Notes: generated from the letters alone by a model not told the origin. A DNA stretch of 64,000 nt from Turritopsis dohrnii (GCA_027922465.2 BQMF02000066.1:1054001-1118000); one strand, 5' to 3'; shown: positions 47,594-59,147, counted from the first letter of the stretch. A program made the numbers and translations.

Positions 47594-47918
47594 TTAAGAA
47601 TTTTGAGAGTTAAATATCATTTTTTAGGTTCTTTTTGAACTTTCTTAACTTTATGTTTACTGTGAAGCAACCTGAAAGTAAAAAATTCAAGTTTTAAAAC
47701 AATAAAACATTTTTAACAATAAAACGTTTAAACGTTTTTAATGTTACTGCATAAAACGTTTTAAGAAACGTTTAAATGTTTTTTTAAATTTTGGTAAAGA
47801 CGTTTTATGGTTTTTATCAAAACGTTTTCTAACGCTTTTTTCCATTGTTTTTACAACGTTTTTAACGTTTTTTGAAAAACGTTTTATCATTTGTTATCAA
47901 AATCCACTGGAACGTCAC

Positions 47919-48586
47919 AATTTATTTAACTTAATCTTGACAGCTTTGCAATTCACTATGATGTTTCGGGGCCAGAAAAACAGTTCACCAATCTTGTGCA
48001 TGATGTTTATTCATGAAAATTGAAGATTTTTTGAAATTTGGTCCAAATTTGGCCCAAATCGTCCAATTTTAGTCAAATCTGACAAAATGACTGTCAAATT
48101 CGAAATCAGCACCTTTCAAATGTAATCCATGCAAAATTTCTTGAATTTTGCAGGGCTTGCTAAATATTTTTCAGACAGCACTCGCTAACTTACAAAGTTT
48201 TCCATTATTTTGTACGTTAACATACAAATAATATGTAAAAACTGTACGTAGCTTTGTGGAAAATAAACCACAAGAAGTGTTATAAGAGACAAAAAAACTA
48301 TTCTTCAACTTCATGATGCTACCAAAGAACGTGAAAATCTTATGAAGGGGGGTGGGGGTGGGTGGATTTACACGCAAAGGAAATTCTTGAAAAATGTTCT
48401 TTTAACCTGGTGTTTGACGCACGCTTCTCTCTGTCTCCGTAATTTGAATAGAAAAGTCGATTTGATTTTTCACCAATTTTTTGCTCATGAATAATTAATG
48501 AGTTGATTTACAGTTCATTTTTAAAGCCTGAAAACACCTGGTTATAACAAAAATTGTTCAAAAATCTTTACGTGTAAACCCCCTAT
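47919..48586. other. Non-coding stretch
   Basis: No gene was seen. AACCTGGTGTTT at about 48405 and AACACCTGGTT at about 48532 form a short inverted pair that may bound a small MITE. Confidence 0.4.
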
Positions 48587-48970
48587 AGCTGGATCTCCAC
48601 TAGACGATTTTTAAGACGATCGTCTTAAATTTTCGCGACGACACATGCGCAGAAGAGTAAAACTGATCGTCACGGCGAAGATATTCTCTCGACGAAAAGT
48701 AGAAATGAATTTGACTTTTCGTCATGCGGAGCGACGATCGTCAAATTCTAAACCAATGGCATTGCAGTAATTTCCAACTTTCCAACATAATCATCATAGC
48801 CAGTTTTAAGATGGCTGACATTGTGGAAGGAAACACTACTGCTGATATTAGTACTGTTAATCTTAATTATTCTTTTTCAGACGATTTTAAGAGTGATCTC
48901 CACTTGACGATTTTTTCGTCGAGAAAAAAATCGCTTCGAGGGAACTTTTTTGTCTAGTGAAGATTCGGCT
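48587..48970. mobile_element. Harbinger-derived MITE, 384 bp
   Basis: The termini AGCTGGATCTCCACTAGACG and its imperfect complement resemble those of the complete Harbinger at 1120 (AGCCGAATCTCCACTAGG). TAT is duplicated at 48584-48586 and 48971-48973. An internal ATGGCTGACATTGTGGAAGG start gives about 35 codons of acidic sequence, like the beginning of a Harbinger MADF ORF. It probably arose by internal deletion of an autonomous element. Confidence 0.78.
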
Positions 48971-49354
48971 TATAAATGTGATTGCCGAACACAATCAAAA
49001 TAACAACAACGTAATATTTTACAAGTTCAGCATTTTATGAATGCTTTTGGGCATGCCCTCGGATATGTCTTGTGCCGTGTGTATTGTTTAGAATCGAAGC
49101 ATTGATAGAATTTTAGAGCTACAGTTACACGTTGTGAAATTAAGTTTGTTTTTACAAATCGGCAACCAGTGACAGCAGAGGTCGCAGTTAAAAAAGATGG
49201 TAAAGAGTTTACGATTTCACGACGGCAACGGCAACGGGCTAGAACTAATTAGCAGCAAATGAGCATGCACAAAGTGAGGGAATCTTCATTTTCACGTTTT
49301 CATGTGAAGCGACCGACTTCAAAACAACAATTTTGAGGTTTTTGTGAAAACGTG

Positions 49355-50741
49355 ATGGCAGAAGCTGTAAAGCAGTAAGTATTTTTGCTTGTTCTTAATC
49401 ATTTTTGTTATTTTTGTTTTCGAAATCATATCAAACAGATCAAGGACTGTTTCTATAGATTTCTGCTTGTTTTTTGAGTGCTTGAGAACCAAGAATGAAC
49501 TTTCACTTAATGTTTTGACGCTGTGTGAATGGTTGTGGATGAGTAAGAAGTATAATTTTCATTCACAATTTGCTAATTTTTCATATTTCTCTCTAGAAAA
49601 CCTATGTGTTGGACCCAAAGACACGATGACATATTAGTTCAAGAAATATTAGTCTTTCAGCCTTGGACACAGAAGAAGGGCTCACCTGAACGAGGGGCAG
49701 TCTGGACAGCAATTTCTGAAAGCTTGAAACAAATTCCAGAGCCAAAATTTACTGTTGATCAAAGGTCAGTACGTGATCATTACAAAGTACTTGAAAAAAA
49801 GAATATCAGAAAAAGAAACCTTGAGGAAAAAGCATCTGGTATCATGGATTTTTCCAAGCACTTTCCAACTACCGTTTACCGGTAGTTAAAACTCATCTTG
49901 AATTGAGTTGAGAAACGCAATCATTCATTATCAATTAAACATTTTTTAGCTCTTTAATGTGTAGTATTTAAAAACATGTTTTGAGAGAGTAATTAGGCCA
50001 TTTTCACCAAATATTCTGTTGCTAGGGAGAACGACCACCCTTGCTAAGGTAATTTTGAAATTTCCTTTGTTATACGCATTCATATCTTCACCTTAGGAAA
50101 GAATATGAAATTAAAAAACATCTTAGTTTCCAACTCCCTACGCATGCCTCTCATGACAAGGCCTGTTTGTGGAGATTGAAATCTCTAAAACTTCGGAGCT
50201 TCCTGGACTGTAAAACTCAATCTTCTCTACAAAAGACGGTAGTAACTAAAAGTGCTTGGAAAAATCCCTGGGTATTTGTCCTGAGGAAGAGAGTGACTTT
50301 GAAAAAGGTATGACTGATATAATTCAGCAGTTTCAAGATTTTGATCATCAGTATACCTTAGAGAAATCCAAAAAAGACAGTGATGCTTGTAAAGAACGAG
50401 AAGCAGCAGAGGAATTCAGACAGGCATCTCTCGAGACTTTTCGTGATACCCAAAATCGTAATGGCACTAGTAGCAGTCCTGAGGAGGGACCTTCAAAAAA
50501 AGAAGGAAGGGGATCTGAAAAAGAAACTCTAGCTTACTTGCGAGAAAAAAATCAAAGTAGCATTGCATTACAAAGGGAACAGCTGTTGTTTCAAAAACAA
50601 GAGTTGGAATTACGCAAGCAGCAAAATGATAACTTTAACCAGCTTATCTTAAATCAGCAAAATCAAGCAAATGCTATATTGCAGCAGCAACAGCAACTAA
50701 GCATAGCTTTGCTGCAGTTTGTGAACAAAACCAATCAGTAA
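49355..50741 (+). pseudogene. Second Harbinger Myb/trihelix-like gene, interrupted
   Basis: Exon 49355-49374 (MAEAVKQ) joins in phase to 49597 onward. This encodes a Myb-like domain (CWTQRHDDILVQEIL...GAVWTAISESL...VDQRSVRDHYKVL). The reading is cut near 49840. The stretch to about 50260 contains material resembling the hAT-like MITE family (AATTAAAAAACATCTTAGTT, also near 43020), so an insertion probably split it. Coding resumes with ICPEEESDFEKG, a charged linker and a long Q-rich coiled coil ending at 50741. Such proteins accompany PIF/Harbinger transposases. It is a different lineage from the 1342 MADF gene. Confidence 0.72.
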
Positions 50742-50778
50742 AACCAAAGTTTCTTTTATCTTTTTTTTTATTTTGTTT

Positions 50779-51095
50779 GGACTAAATCATCATTAATTAT
50801 GTTGATTATTTTCAGTTGTGTTTTTTGAAATGGGTGTATACCATCATATTGTTTGCAAGGACTAAATCATCATATATACCTATATTATTTTATGTTGATG
50901 ATTTTCTGTTTTATTTTTTTAGATGAGTATATACTATATTGTTTGCAAAGACTAGATCATCATACCTATATTATGTATTATATTGATGTCTTTCAGTTGT
51001 GTTTTTTGAGATGAACTATATAATATTGCTTGGAGTAAATCTTCATACTTATATTATATGGATGACTTTCAGTTGTGTTTTGAAATAAGTGTAAG
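50779..51095 (+). repeat. Minisatellite, four units of about 80-90 bp
   Basis: Units start near 50779, 50859, 50949 and 51031 with GGACTAAATCATCAT-like sequence. Each includes a TTTCAGTTGTGTTTTTTGA-like block. It lies just after the Myb-like ORF. Confidence 0.8.
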
Positions 51096-51367
51096 TGAAA
51101 TATACTGTTTTGAGTTTTTCAAAATATGAGCTTTTATATGTACATAGATGTACAGCATTTATTTTTTAATATATATATACTGTATATTTTTTGAAAAGGT
51201 TGAAAATTTTGTTACCTTGTCTTGAAACTTTTCTGCGATCTTTTGTATTTTGTAATTCTAAGATGGCTGTAACAGGTAGGGTGAAAGAAGAAAAAAAAGT
51301 TTTTTTTTCCGATTTCTATCCTAATAAACAATCACTTCACTAAACAGAAATAACAAATCAAAAATAT

Positions 51368-52398
51368 CTACTGAAAATATTCTTCAATACTTGGAGGCTT
51401 ACAATAAAAAAATGACGATGTTACTGAACCATAAAAACAAGAACAGGCATTTTGAAGTAGTACACACACAGTCAGGGGCTAATACAAGATTTTAATTTGG
51501 GCGGCAGCTGGGGGTCAGGGGGGGGGGCGCTGTAAGCCCCCTCTGTGGGGTCCAGGGGCGAAGCCCCGAAAAATTTTCGATTTGAGGGCCTAGAATGGTC
51601 TAAAATGCGTTCTATTTTAACATACTATACATATTCTTAGTCCCTTAAAACTTTCTCATTTCTTGTTATTCGTGTCGTAACAGTCTTTCCTGTAGAATCT
51701 TCAAATGTTCTTCGAAATTCAATCACGCAAATCGGCGTGTTTACCTTCCGCCATTTTTGATTTCCTTACTTTGTGGATATTTTACAGGACTATATAATCA
51801 TTTCGAAAGTTTCAGTTCGTAAAGTAATCACCTAGCCTTGGTAACCAGGTACGGAAACCTCACGGAGTGTCCTTCTTTCCCAGCACTTCTCTGCTTTATG
51901 CTAAATCGTAAGTCTGATTTAGCGCAAAAGAGAGAAGAAGCGACGGTAACGAGGTTGTCTTTCTGCTTTAAAATAAGATGAACGCACTTCTCCGTATTTA
52001 ATAATTTAATAAGAGAGATAAGGAACTTCGAACTTTTTTCCCTTTCTTTCGTTTTGCTCTTCTCACGTTTTTTTTTATCTTTTCAAAAAAAATTTTTTTC
52101 CCTTTTTTTGTTGAATTTGGGCGCCTCGATCTTGGCGCCCAATAGCGGTTACCGCTATGAAATTTGACCTGTATTAGCCCCTGACAGTGTACATTTTACC
52201 AACAGCACTTAGCTGTATTTTTAGGTTTTTGTGAAAATCCAAAAAATTGTAGTAGTTAACAATGTCTCCAAACACCCATTCAACTGAAGTTCGAGTTTTA
52301 TTCATTGCCCAATTCCATTGACTTTGAAGAGGTGTCACATTAGCTCCTCTGAATGCAGTTTGCAGCTGGGGTCTAAGTGGGTAGGCAGGATCTCCATA
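51368..52398 (-). pseudogene. Harbinger transposase C-terminus, split by a MITE
   Basis: The minus strand from 52398 reads YGDPAYPLRPQL, a KTRTSVEWVFGDI block with the catalytic Glu, and FLDFHKNLKIQLSAVGKMY. After the MITE 51473-52183 it resumes LLQNACSCFYGSVTS and stops at 51368-51370. This is the end of a DDE_Tnp_4 transposase, distinct from the intact copy at 2828. Its upstream part is lost at 52399, where an AGCGCTA-type element begins. With the Myb-like gene at 49355 it forms a second, wrecked Harbinger. Confidence 0.85.
51473..52183. mobile_element. hAT-like MITE, copy 2
   Basis: CAGGGGCTAATAC and its complement GTATTAGCCCCTG form the termini, with ACAGT on both sides (51468-51472, 52184-52188). 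It interrupts the transposase remnant, whose reading frame resumes across it. It contains a GC-rich GGGGGG run and TTGGGCGCC palindromes. Confidence 0.92.
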
Positions 52399-52909
52399 TG
52401 TGACGATTCAAAGGAAAATCACTACAAGCGATAATAGCGCTTTATACCAAGTGCTAATAGCGCTAAAAGAACAATGGGTTTTAGCGCTAATTTGTTCTTA
52501 TTTACAAATTTAGTAACGATATTAGTGATAAATTTAGCGCTTGTAGTTTAATCATTATCACTATTATCACTTATAAATATCGCTCTTTTCGAAAAAGCGC
52601 TAAATTTTAGCGATAAGTATTTGATTTATCATTAAATTATTCGTAAAATGTTGGTTCAAATAATTATGTGAAACAGACAGAATATCGAATGATATAAAAG
52701 TTAAATCGTTAATATCATCAATATCCTCTAAGGGCACAGATTACCGTTATTATTGTTAAAAAGTTTTGTTCAAGTCGTTTGTTTATACATTTCACATATC
52801 CATGTGTTGTTTTATGAAGTTCAGTGATTAACAGTGATTTAATTATTGTTTCTCCAAATAGCAATGAATACAAAACAAACTCGCTTGTTTTGACACCGCA
52901 AAATTAAAT
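52399..52909. mobile_element. AGCGCTA-type TIR element, truncated copy 2
   Basis: The sequence is the reverse complement of about 8110-8623 of the first copy, with the same terminal GTGACGATTC and the same AGCGCTAA units. It lacks the other end, so it is truncated near 52909. Confidence 0.85.
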
Positions 52910-53007
52910 ACACTTAAGGTAGTTGCTTATGGTGAGGCTGTATTTTTGGAGTACCTGTATTATAAGTATTTAAAAAGACCTTTAAAAATCTTAAAACCTT
53001 CTATGTT

Positions 53008-53468
53008 CAGGGGCCAAAATTGACAATGGTATGCCGAGTTTGGGCGCCTCGAATTTGGGTGCCCAAATTCGATACTAGTTGTGCAAAAGAATGCTTCTTT
53101 TGCTTATTTCTTAATAATCTAATGAAAACACAACAGGTCATTCTCTCTGAAAACGTTAATATTCCTCATTCAGTGTCGATTTGTTTTCGTTAACCATAAC
53201 GAAAAATAATAAGAAGGAAGGAAATTTCAAAATTAACACGTTAGCAACCGTGGTCATTCTTCCTAGCAACAGCTAATAATTGCTTAAAAAACCTTAGTTA
53301 TCCTTGTTGTCAATTGAGCCCGAAAACTAATATAATACATTGAACATGTTTTAGTTCTGCCCCAAACCCCCAGGTGCGATGTACACATATTCGGAGTTTC
53401 AAAAAGGCCTTCACCCCTATGTTGCTATTACTACTGACGCCCAAAATAATTTTCAGGATTAACCCCTG
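53008..53468. mobile_element. hAT-like MITE, copy 3
   Basis: CAGGGGCCAAAATT and the end TTAACCCCTG, with ATGTT on both sides (53003-53007, 53469-53473). It is inverted relative to copy 1 and shorter (461 bp). It contains the same TTTGGGCGCC block and the TGCACAACTAGTATCGAATT sequence in complement. Confidence 0.88.
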
Positions 53469-53580
53469 ATGTTTCAGGTTTTATCGTACCCGAGTGTGAT
53501 TTTTAGGGTACATCTATGAATGTGCTTCTTAAGCAATTAAGACTTTTTTCCTACTTTAGGATGTTATTGAAGCAACAAAA

Positions 53581-56500
53581 ATGGCCAGCGCAGATGCAAT
53601 ATACAATTTTCTGAGAGGAAAAAAGAATGGTTCTACAAAGGATGAAATCAAAGCAGCCTTTCCGCACCTTGAAAATGTAGAAGAGATTTTAACATTAATC
53701 CCCTCTCACTTTTGGATCAGCAAACATACTGTTATTGACTGGGTAGTGCAAGCCAAGGCAAATGTAAAATTATGCCCTCTGTACCAGCAAAGCAACTGCA
53801 ATATTAACAATTGTGGAATGCTACATCTTTGCAAAGATTACTTAATTCATCGGAAAGCTTGTAATCCTCAGAACTGCAAGAATGGATTTTCACATAAGAT
53901 TCATGACAGTCATAATAGAAAGATTTTAGTAAGCCATGGTATTAATAATCTAGATATTTTGCGATCTTCATTTCCTAGATTATGTCCGGACTTCACGGAA
54001 ACAGGAAATTGCAAAAAATTGTTTTGTGGTTATCTCCATATTTGTCCTGACTATGTGCTGGGGAAATGTATTGGTAAATGTGTATTGGATTTGAAAACTG
54101 ACAAGAATAAATCATACATTCACAATTTCAGCAATGAACATAACAAGATGGTTTTGAATTATTTTGATTTAAGCATTCTTGCCAATGATCGACAGCTCCT
54201 TCTGGCTAATGTGTTGATAAAAAGTGATATCACTGATTCAATTGGTACTTCTAAGTCTTTGTCTGACTCCAGTAGTACAGTATCCGAAAGTTTGTTTTCG
54301 CAGAAAAAACCCAACAAATTATGTATCAAACTGTGCAAATTTTATCTTGATGGTAAATGCCATAATGTAAGCTGTGGAAGACTTCACTTTTGTAAAGACT
54401 TTTTAGTTGATGCTAACAAGTGTAATGCAGAAGAATGCAAGTATGGATTTTCTCACAACCCATTAGACCAAATAAATGGAAAAATCATGGCTCAGCATAA
54501 AGTTGATAATCTGTCAAACCATGAACTGCTTGAAATCCTTCGTCGATCATTTCCTCGTATTTGTAAACCCTATCAAGCCGGTCAAGGATTTTGTAAGAAA
54601 AAAAATTGTAATAGAATACATATTTGCAAAGGCTTTGCTAGTGGTAAATGTTTTGCAAATAACTGTTCAAAATCACACAACGTGAGGGATACCCATAATT
54701 TAACTGTTCTTCAATTATTTTCTCTTGATACAATCAAAGGAAATAACAAAATAGTGGAAGCATATATTTGGTCCAATATTTTGTTTACAAAGACACTGAA
54801 ATTTAATTTAACAGAAGAAAAGGTGAATGACTGTTCCGTCAAAAGTACTGAAAATTTAATTGATGTAAAATCAAATCCTAAAGGTATGATTATGTGTGTT
54901 CTGATAATTCTCTCTGGAGAATTATTTTCTAAACAGAAAAGTTATTTATAGATATTCCCTGGCATTGTATAGTATCAAACATAACCTCTGCATAACAAAT
55001 TAAAGAAACAAATTATTAACAATATCTTATAGACATTATGGAAATTACGTCTCAGCAGATCTTGCCTCATTTCTAATGTTTTAAATTACTAACATGGTTA
55101 AGAATGATCAAAAAGTTTGTGTAGCATTTTCCCCTTGGGTACCGTTTCTTTTCAGAAACGACGCAAAAGCGAGGCAAGATCTGCCATGATGTAATTTCCG
55201 AAAAGGTCTATTTAATGTTGTTTCTTCATTATTGAAAAAAGAAAACTGCATAGTGTTCTTCTATTAATTACTTTTCACGTTTTTATAGTGTATGTTAAAG
55301 AACAGTCTTAAAAATAGAAATTTACTATAAATAGATTAAGACTGTTTATATATCTTTTAAGGAAATCATGACAATAATTCAAATCATGTGGCAAGGGTCA
55401 CAAAAAAGTCTTCTTCGGTCAGTTCTGCTGGTCCCGCATCTTTGATTAACATCAGAAAAGGTAAGAGATAAAACTTTAATCAAGAAATGTAATCAACATC
55501 ATAAGAATTGGGTAGAAAGTTATTCTTTATGATATTTGTGTGGGTTATGCTAAAAGGAAAATGAAATAAAACCAATATACTACTGCATAGAGTTATTATA
55601 TTGTTGAAATTTCTCTCATTAAAAATGAATATTTCGTGGGTTCTCTATAAAGAGCTCAAGAATTTTGATCACAAATAAATTCCCATATAAATTCAACTTT
55701 TACATATAAAGTGATTGGCAACCTTTAACTTGATACTTACTATGCAAAAATCCAATAAGTAGGTCAGGAACTATGTATTTGTTGCATTTGGATGTAATTT
55801 TGCTGTTGAGAAAATGCATTTTTAACTGTTTCTTTTGTGCATATGCTTATTGTACTGATTGTATGAGCTCAGCAGGTGGTTAGTAACATACCTGGTTGAA
55901 ATCATGACAGGATCTTATAAGATCCTTGTAAGAGTCCTATAGGACTCCTACAAGGTTTTTTTTGGCTTCTTAGGTGTTTGTATTTCGCTTGTGCTTCTCC
56001 TGTGCACTACAATTCAATAATTCAAAAGATATTTTATTGTATACACATATAAACACTTAAGATTTAAAATACTCCATGACTTTTGATTTAAAAATTTGCA
56101 CAGATTTTTCAGTTCTTATTTCATGTGGAAGCTGGTTATACAGTTTTGTTTTGTGACCTACAATGTATTTCTAGCTTGACAGGTGGTAGTCTCAAGATGA
56201 AATGATTATTTCGAGTGTTTTTATTGTGGTCGACTTGCCTGAAATAGTTCTTGTAATGTTCGCAAACGTCTTGATTTAAACACTTCTTCACATATATACA
56301 TGTCTTCACTTGTAGCCTGTTTTGAATGGGTTGCACGTAAGCATTATTAACGAGACTTCTGTATCTGTTTTCGAGCGATGTAAGCTGTCTTTTTTGGGTC
56401 TCTGTCAATACAAGGTGAAGGCTGCCACAGTATGTTATAATTGGAACAATCATCATTTGTGACGTTCCAGGGGATTTTGATAACAAATGATAAAACGTTT

Positions 56501-59147
56501 TTCAAAAAACGTTAAAAACGTTGTAAAAACAATAGAAAAAAACGTTAGAAAACGTTTTGATAAAAACGATAAAACGTTTTTACCAAAATTTAAAAACATT
56601 TTAAGAATTCGAAAGAGAAAACGTTTAAACGTTTCTTAAAACGTTTTATGCAGTAACATTAAAAACGTTTAAACGTTTTATTGTTAAAAACGTTTTATTG
56701 TTTTAAAACTTTTCGTTACTGAAAAAACTGAAAAAACGTTTTTAAACAAAGTGTAAAAACGTTAAAACGTTATAAAACGTTTTATCATTTGTTATCAAAA
56801 TCCCCTGGAACGTCACATTTCAAAGACCTTTTCAGTTGCTTTCGTAGTAAGTAGGTGTCTCATCTTCTGAGAAAATTGATTCGAGTGGCTGCTCGTTTAA
56901 GTTTTGATGCGAAATCTTCATTTAAATTCAGAGTACTGTTCAAAACATTACTTTTTTGGGTAATAGAGGACAGTATCATCTGCATACTTTAGCAACGATG
57001 AGAAGGTTATCGAGTCTCTTAGGTTGTTGAAGAATATCAGAAACAACAATGGACCCAATATGGATCCCTGAGAGACACCGCATGTTACTGGTTTCTCTTC
57101 AGATAGTTTTGAACCAATGCATATTGTTTGTAGTCGGTTGAACAAGTACGATGTGAACCATTCAAGTTCTGTTGACTGTACTCCATATGACTGTAGTTTT
57201 TGTATTAGATTGCTATGGCTTAACGTGTCAAATGCTTTGCTTAGATCCACAAAGACAGCTCCAACCAGACACCCATTACTTGCTTGAGTTCTAATATTGT
57301 CACATAATTTTGTAACTGCTTCCTCGGTTGAGTGCTTTTTACGGTATCCATATTGTCCCGAATCGATAAGGTTGTTTGTCTCGAGAAATTCCATCAACTG
57401 TGTTTGTACCACTCTTTCGATGACTTTTGAAAGTACGGGCAGTACCGATATTGGCCTATAGTTTTCAGGAGCATTTACAGGACCTGATTTATAGATTGGT
57501 GTAACTTTCGCGATTTTCCATGAGTTTGGAAAAGTTCCTATTTTGAGCGATAGATTTACAACATTAGAAAGAATTGGCGCAATAGATTCAGCTCCGTCTT
57601 TAATCATTGAGGTGGTAAGTTTATCAACTCCTGTTGCCTTTTTATGTTTTAGTCATTTCAGTTAGTTTCGCACAGACACTGTTGACACGTATGAAAAATT
57701 AAATGTTTTTAAAGTTTTGGGAAGAATGTTTGTTGGTTTCCTCCATGTGAAATCCATTAATTTTATTGAAGCTGATTTGATTTTTCCAACGGCACTGTAA
57801 TAGTAGTTCGAAAAAATGTTTGTTTTATCTGCATTTCCAGAATTTCCTTCAACTGACGTCGTTTTAGATACAGGGAAAATCTTTTTGATAATGCTCCAGA
57901 AGTTTTTAGTATTTGTGTAGAATTGTCTTTTTTGATAACACCTGGTAAAAGTTTTTGATCAGTGCTCATACTATTGATTGTATTGTAAAACTCATTATTC
58001 TCAGTCTATTGCGGGGCCATTTATTGATTTTTGGCGAACTTTGGCGAACTTAAAAATAAAAAAAGATTTTTGCAGTGATCTCAGAAGTACGAAATTGTTT
58101 CTGTACCAATCAACTAATGCAACAAAGTGTAATAAGATGCCCTATGACAGGTATAAGGATTTCTAAAAAATCAGCTGAAGCATGTAAAATGAAAGACTTG
58201 TGACATTCTTGAGATTTGAAGGTTGAATGACTTCTACAATACATTACATTTTTGATCACACACTCCCTGATACTACCGTATAAAATGTTCTTTATTCTGT
58301 TGGTACGAAATAATGCAAGAGCCATATGGCACAAAACAGTAGCAGTATTTTATCTTGAAATATACAATGCAAATAGATTCAAAATTATTTGTCTGAAATC
58401 CCGCATGAAACTTTGTCAACTTTTCTTCATCTTCTGGGCTGATGGCAATTTGCCTTTAAAAAAAGTGTATATGGCTTAGCTAAAAAACACCAGAAGCTAT
58501 TAGATACAAACAAAAAAAATATGGATAAGGCATGAATCATAACCATGGATACACATTTTATAAGAATGTCAAATTTTATGAGCCAAGGTTTATGTTTAAA
58601 CTCTACTAAAAATAATGTTGAACATTTTGTTGTTTTGTTATAAATGCTTGTTGTTTTAACTTTGTTGACAGCCTCTCAAAGAAGAAATGAAAATCCTAAA
58701 TTTGATAGAACTAATGATCAGTTCAACACAGAAAACTTTCAGCTTGAGAAATTCGACGGATCTTCTCTACAGATTGGATCAATGGTGGAAGTCACCATTA
58801 GAGGAGAAGCGTATTATGGAGTAATTAAATGGAAAGGCTACAGTGACAACTACCCTGAAACATACCTGGCTGGTCTTGAAATGGTAAAAACTAGTTTCAT
58901 TCAGAGAATGTTCTGTTTCAACAACAAGGATTTTTATTAGAAGATTTTTATTATCAACGATTTCCTAGTTTTTGTGTTCTTCTGAGATTTTGTTATTATC
59001 TTTAGGAAGACTTAATTCAAGGAGGAACTGATGGTACGTTCATGGGAACAAGATATTTCGTTTGTTCTACAGGTCATGGGTTTTTTTGTAAAATGAGTCA
59101 ACTAAAAGCTGTTAAAAGATTTGGACAATCCTATTCCATAAAAGAAG
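53581..59147 (+). CDS. Double ZAP-like CCCH protein fused to CYLD-type CAP-Gly domain (gene C, 3' end not in view)
   Basis: Exons 53581-54883, 55362-55460, 58672-58883 and 59006-59147 join in phase and run on. The start is the first ATG (MASADAIYNFL). Its frame is also open back to a TTTAG acceptor just upstream, so an earlier exon is possible. Residues 1-60 are winged-helix-like. About 65-190 form one ZAP-like set of CCCH fingers (CPLYQQSNC, CKDYLIHRKAC, CPDFTETGNC, CPDYVLGKC); about 250-390 repeat the set (CKFYLDGKC, CKDFLVDANKC, CKPYQAGQGFC, CKGFASGKC). A serine-rich linker leads to a CAP-Gly domain (IGSMVEVTIRG...YGVIKWKG, LAGLEM, then GTFMGTRYFVC) closely resembling the third CAP-Gly of CYLD. 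CYLD is a deubiquitinase acting on K63 and linear chains in NF-kB signalling. A USP domain, if present, lies beyond the window. Confidence 0.78.
56024..57960 (-). pseudogene. LINE RT fragment, copy 1
   Basis: Minus-strand order: pre-RT segment, then NYRPISVLPVLSKVIERVV, FVDLSKAFDTLSHSNLI, GVSQGSILGPLLFLIFFN and the KYADDTVLYY catalytic box. A MITE interrupts the thumb, and the C-terminus follows (YNQLPHEIRTEKSVQIF). No endonuclease is present. A frame break near 57650 separates the RT from its upstream part; copy 2 is open there. It is CR1/L2-like, 5'-incomplete and non-autonomous. Confidence 0.88.
56459..56816. mobile_element. AACGTTT-rich MITE, 358 bp (in copy 1)
   Basis: GTGACGTTCCAGGGGATTTT and its exact complement bound the element, with ATTT on both sides (56455-56458, 56817-56820). 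It is filled with AAAACGTTT units and interrupts the LINE RT. It has the same terminus family as 44704-47918. Confidence 0.9.

Larger units (their letters stand above)
44704..47918. mobile_element. AACGTTT-rich TIR element, large copy with nested insertions
   Basis: The ends, GTGACGTTCGAGGGGACTTT and its complement, resemble those of the 358-bp elements at 56459 and 60744. Dense AAACGTTT units fill about 230 bp at each end. Three TTAA-target elements are nested in the middle (44990-45991 containing 45496-45794, and 46839-47593). No transposase was recognised and no clean target duplication was seen. It could also be two partial copies rather than one element. Confidence 0.65.
56024..58562 (-). 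repeat. 2539-bp LINE-derived segment, copy 1
   Basis: It matches 60309-62847 at a constant offset of 4285 bp with no indels and about a dozen base differences by eye. It holds, on the minus strand, about 580 bp of unassigned sequence (57980-58562), a CR1/L2-like RT and a MITE at 56459-56816. It lies in an intron of gene C. No target duplication was seen. Confidence 0.92.

Noticed and set aside
53528..53580. In-frame coding upstream of gene C's ATG
   Set aside because: The frame is open to a splice acceptor, but no upstream exon can be identified because the region is transposon debris; the ATG at 53581 is used.
56459..56816. AACGTTT array as a CRISPR-like or telomeric repeat
   Set aside because: Units are irregular, without spacers, and bounded by TIRs with a target duplication: it is a MITE in a eukaryotic genome.
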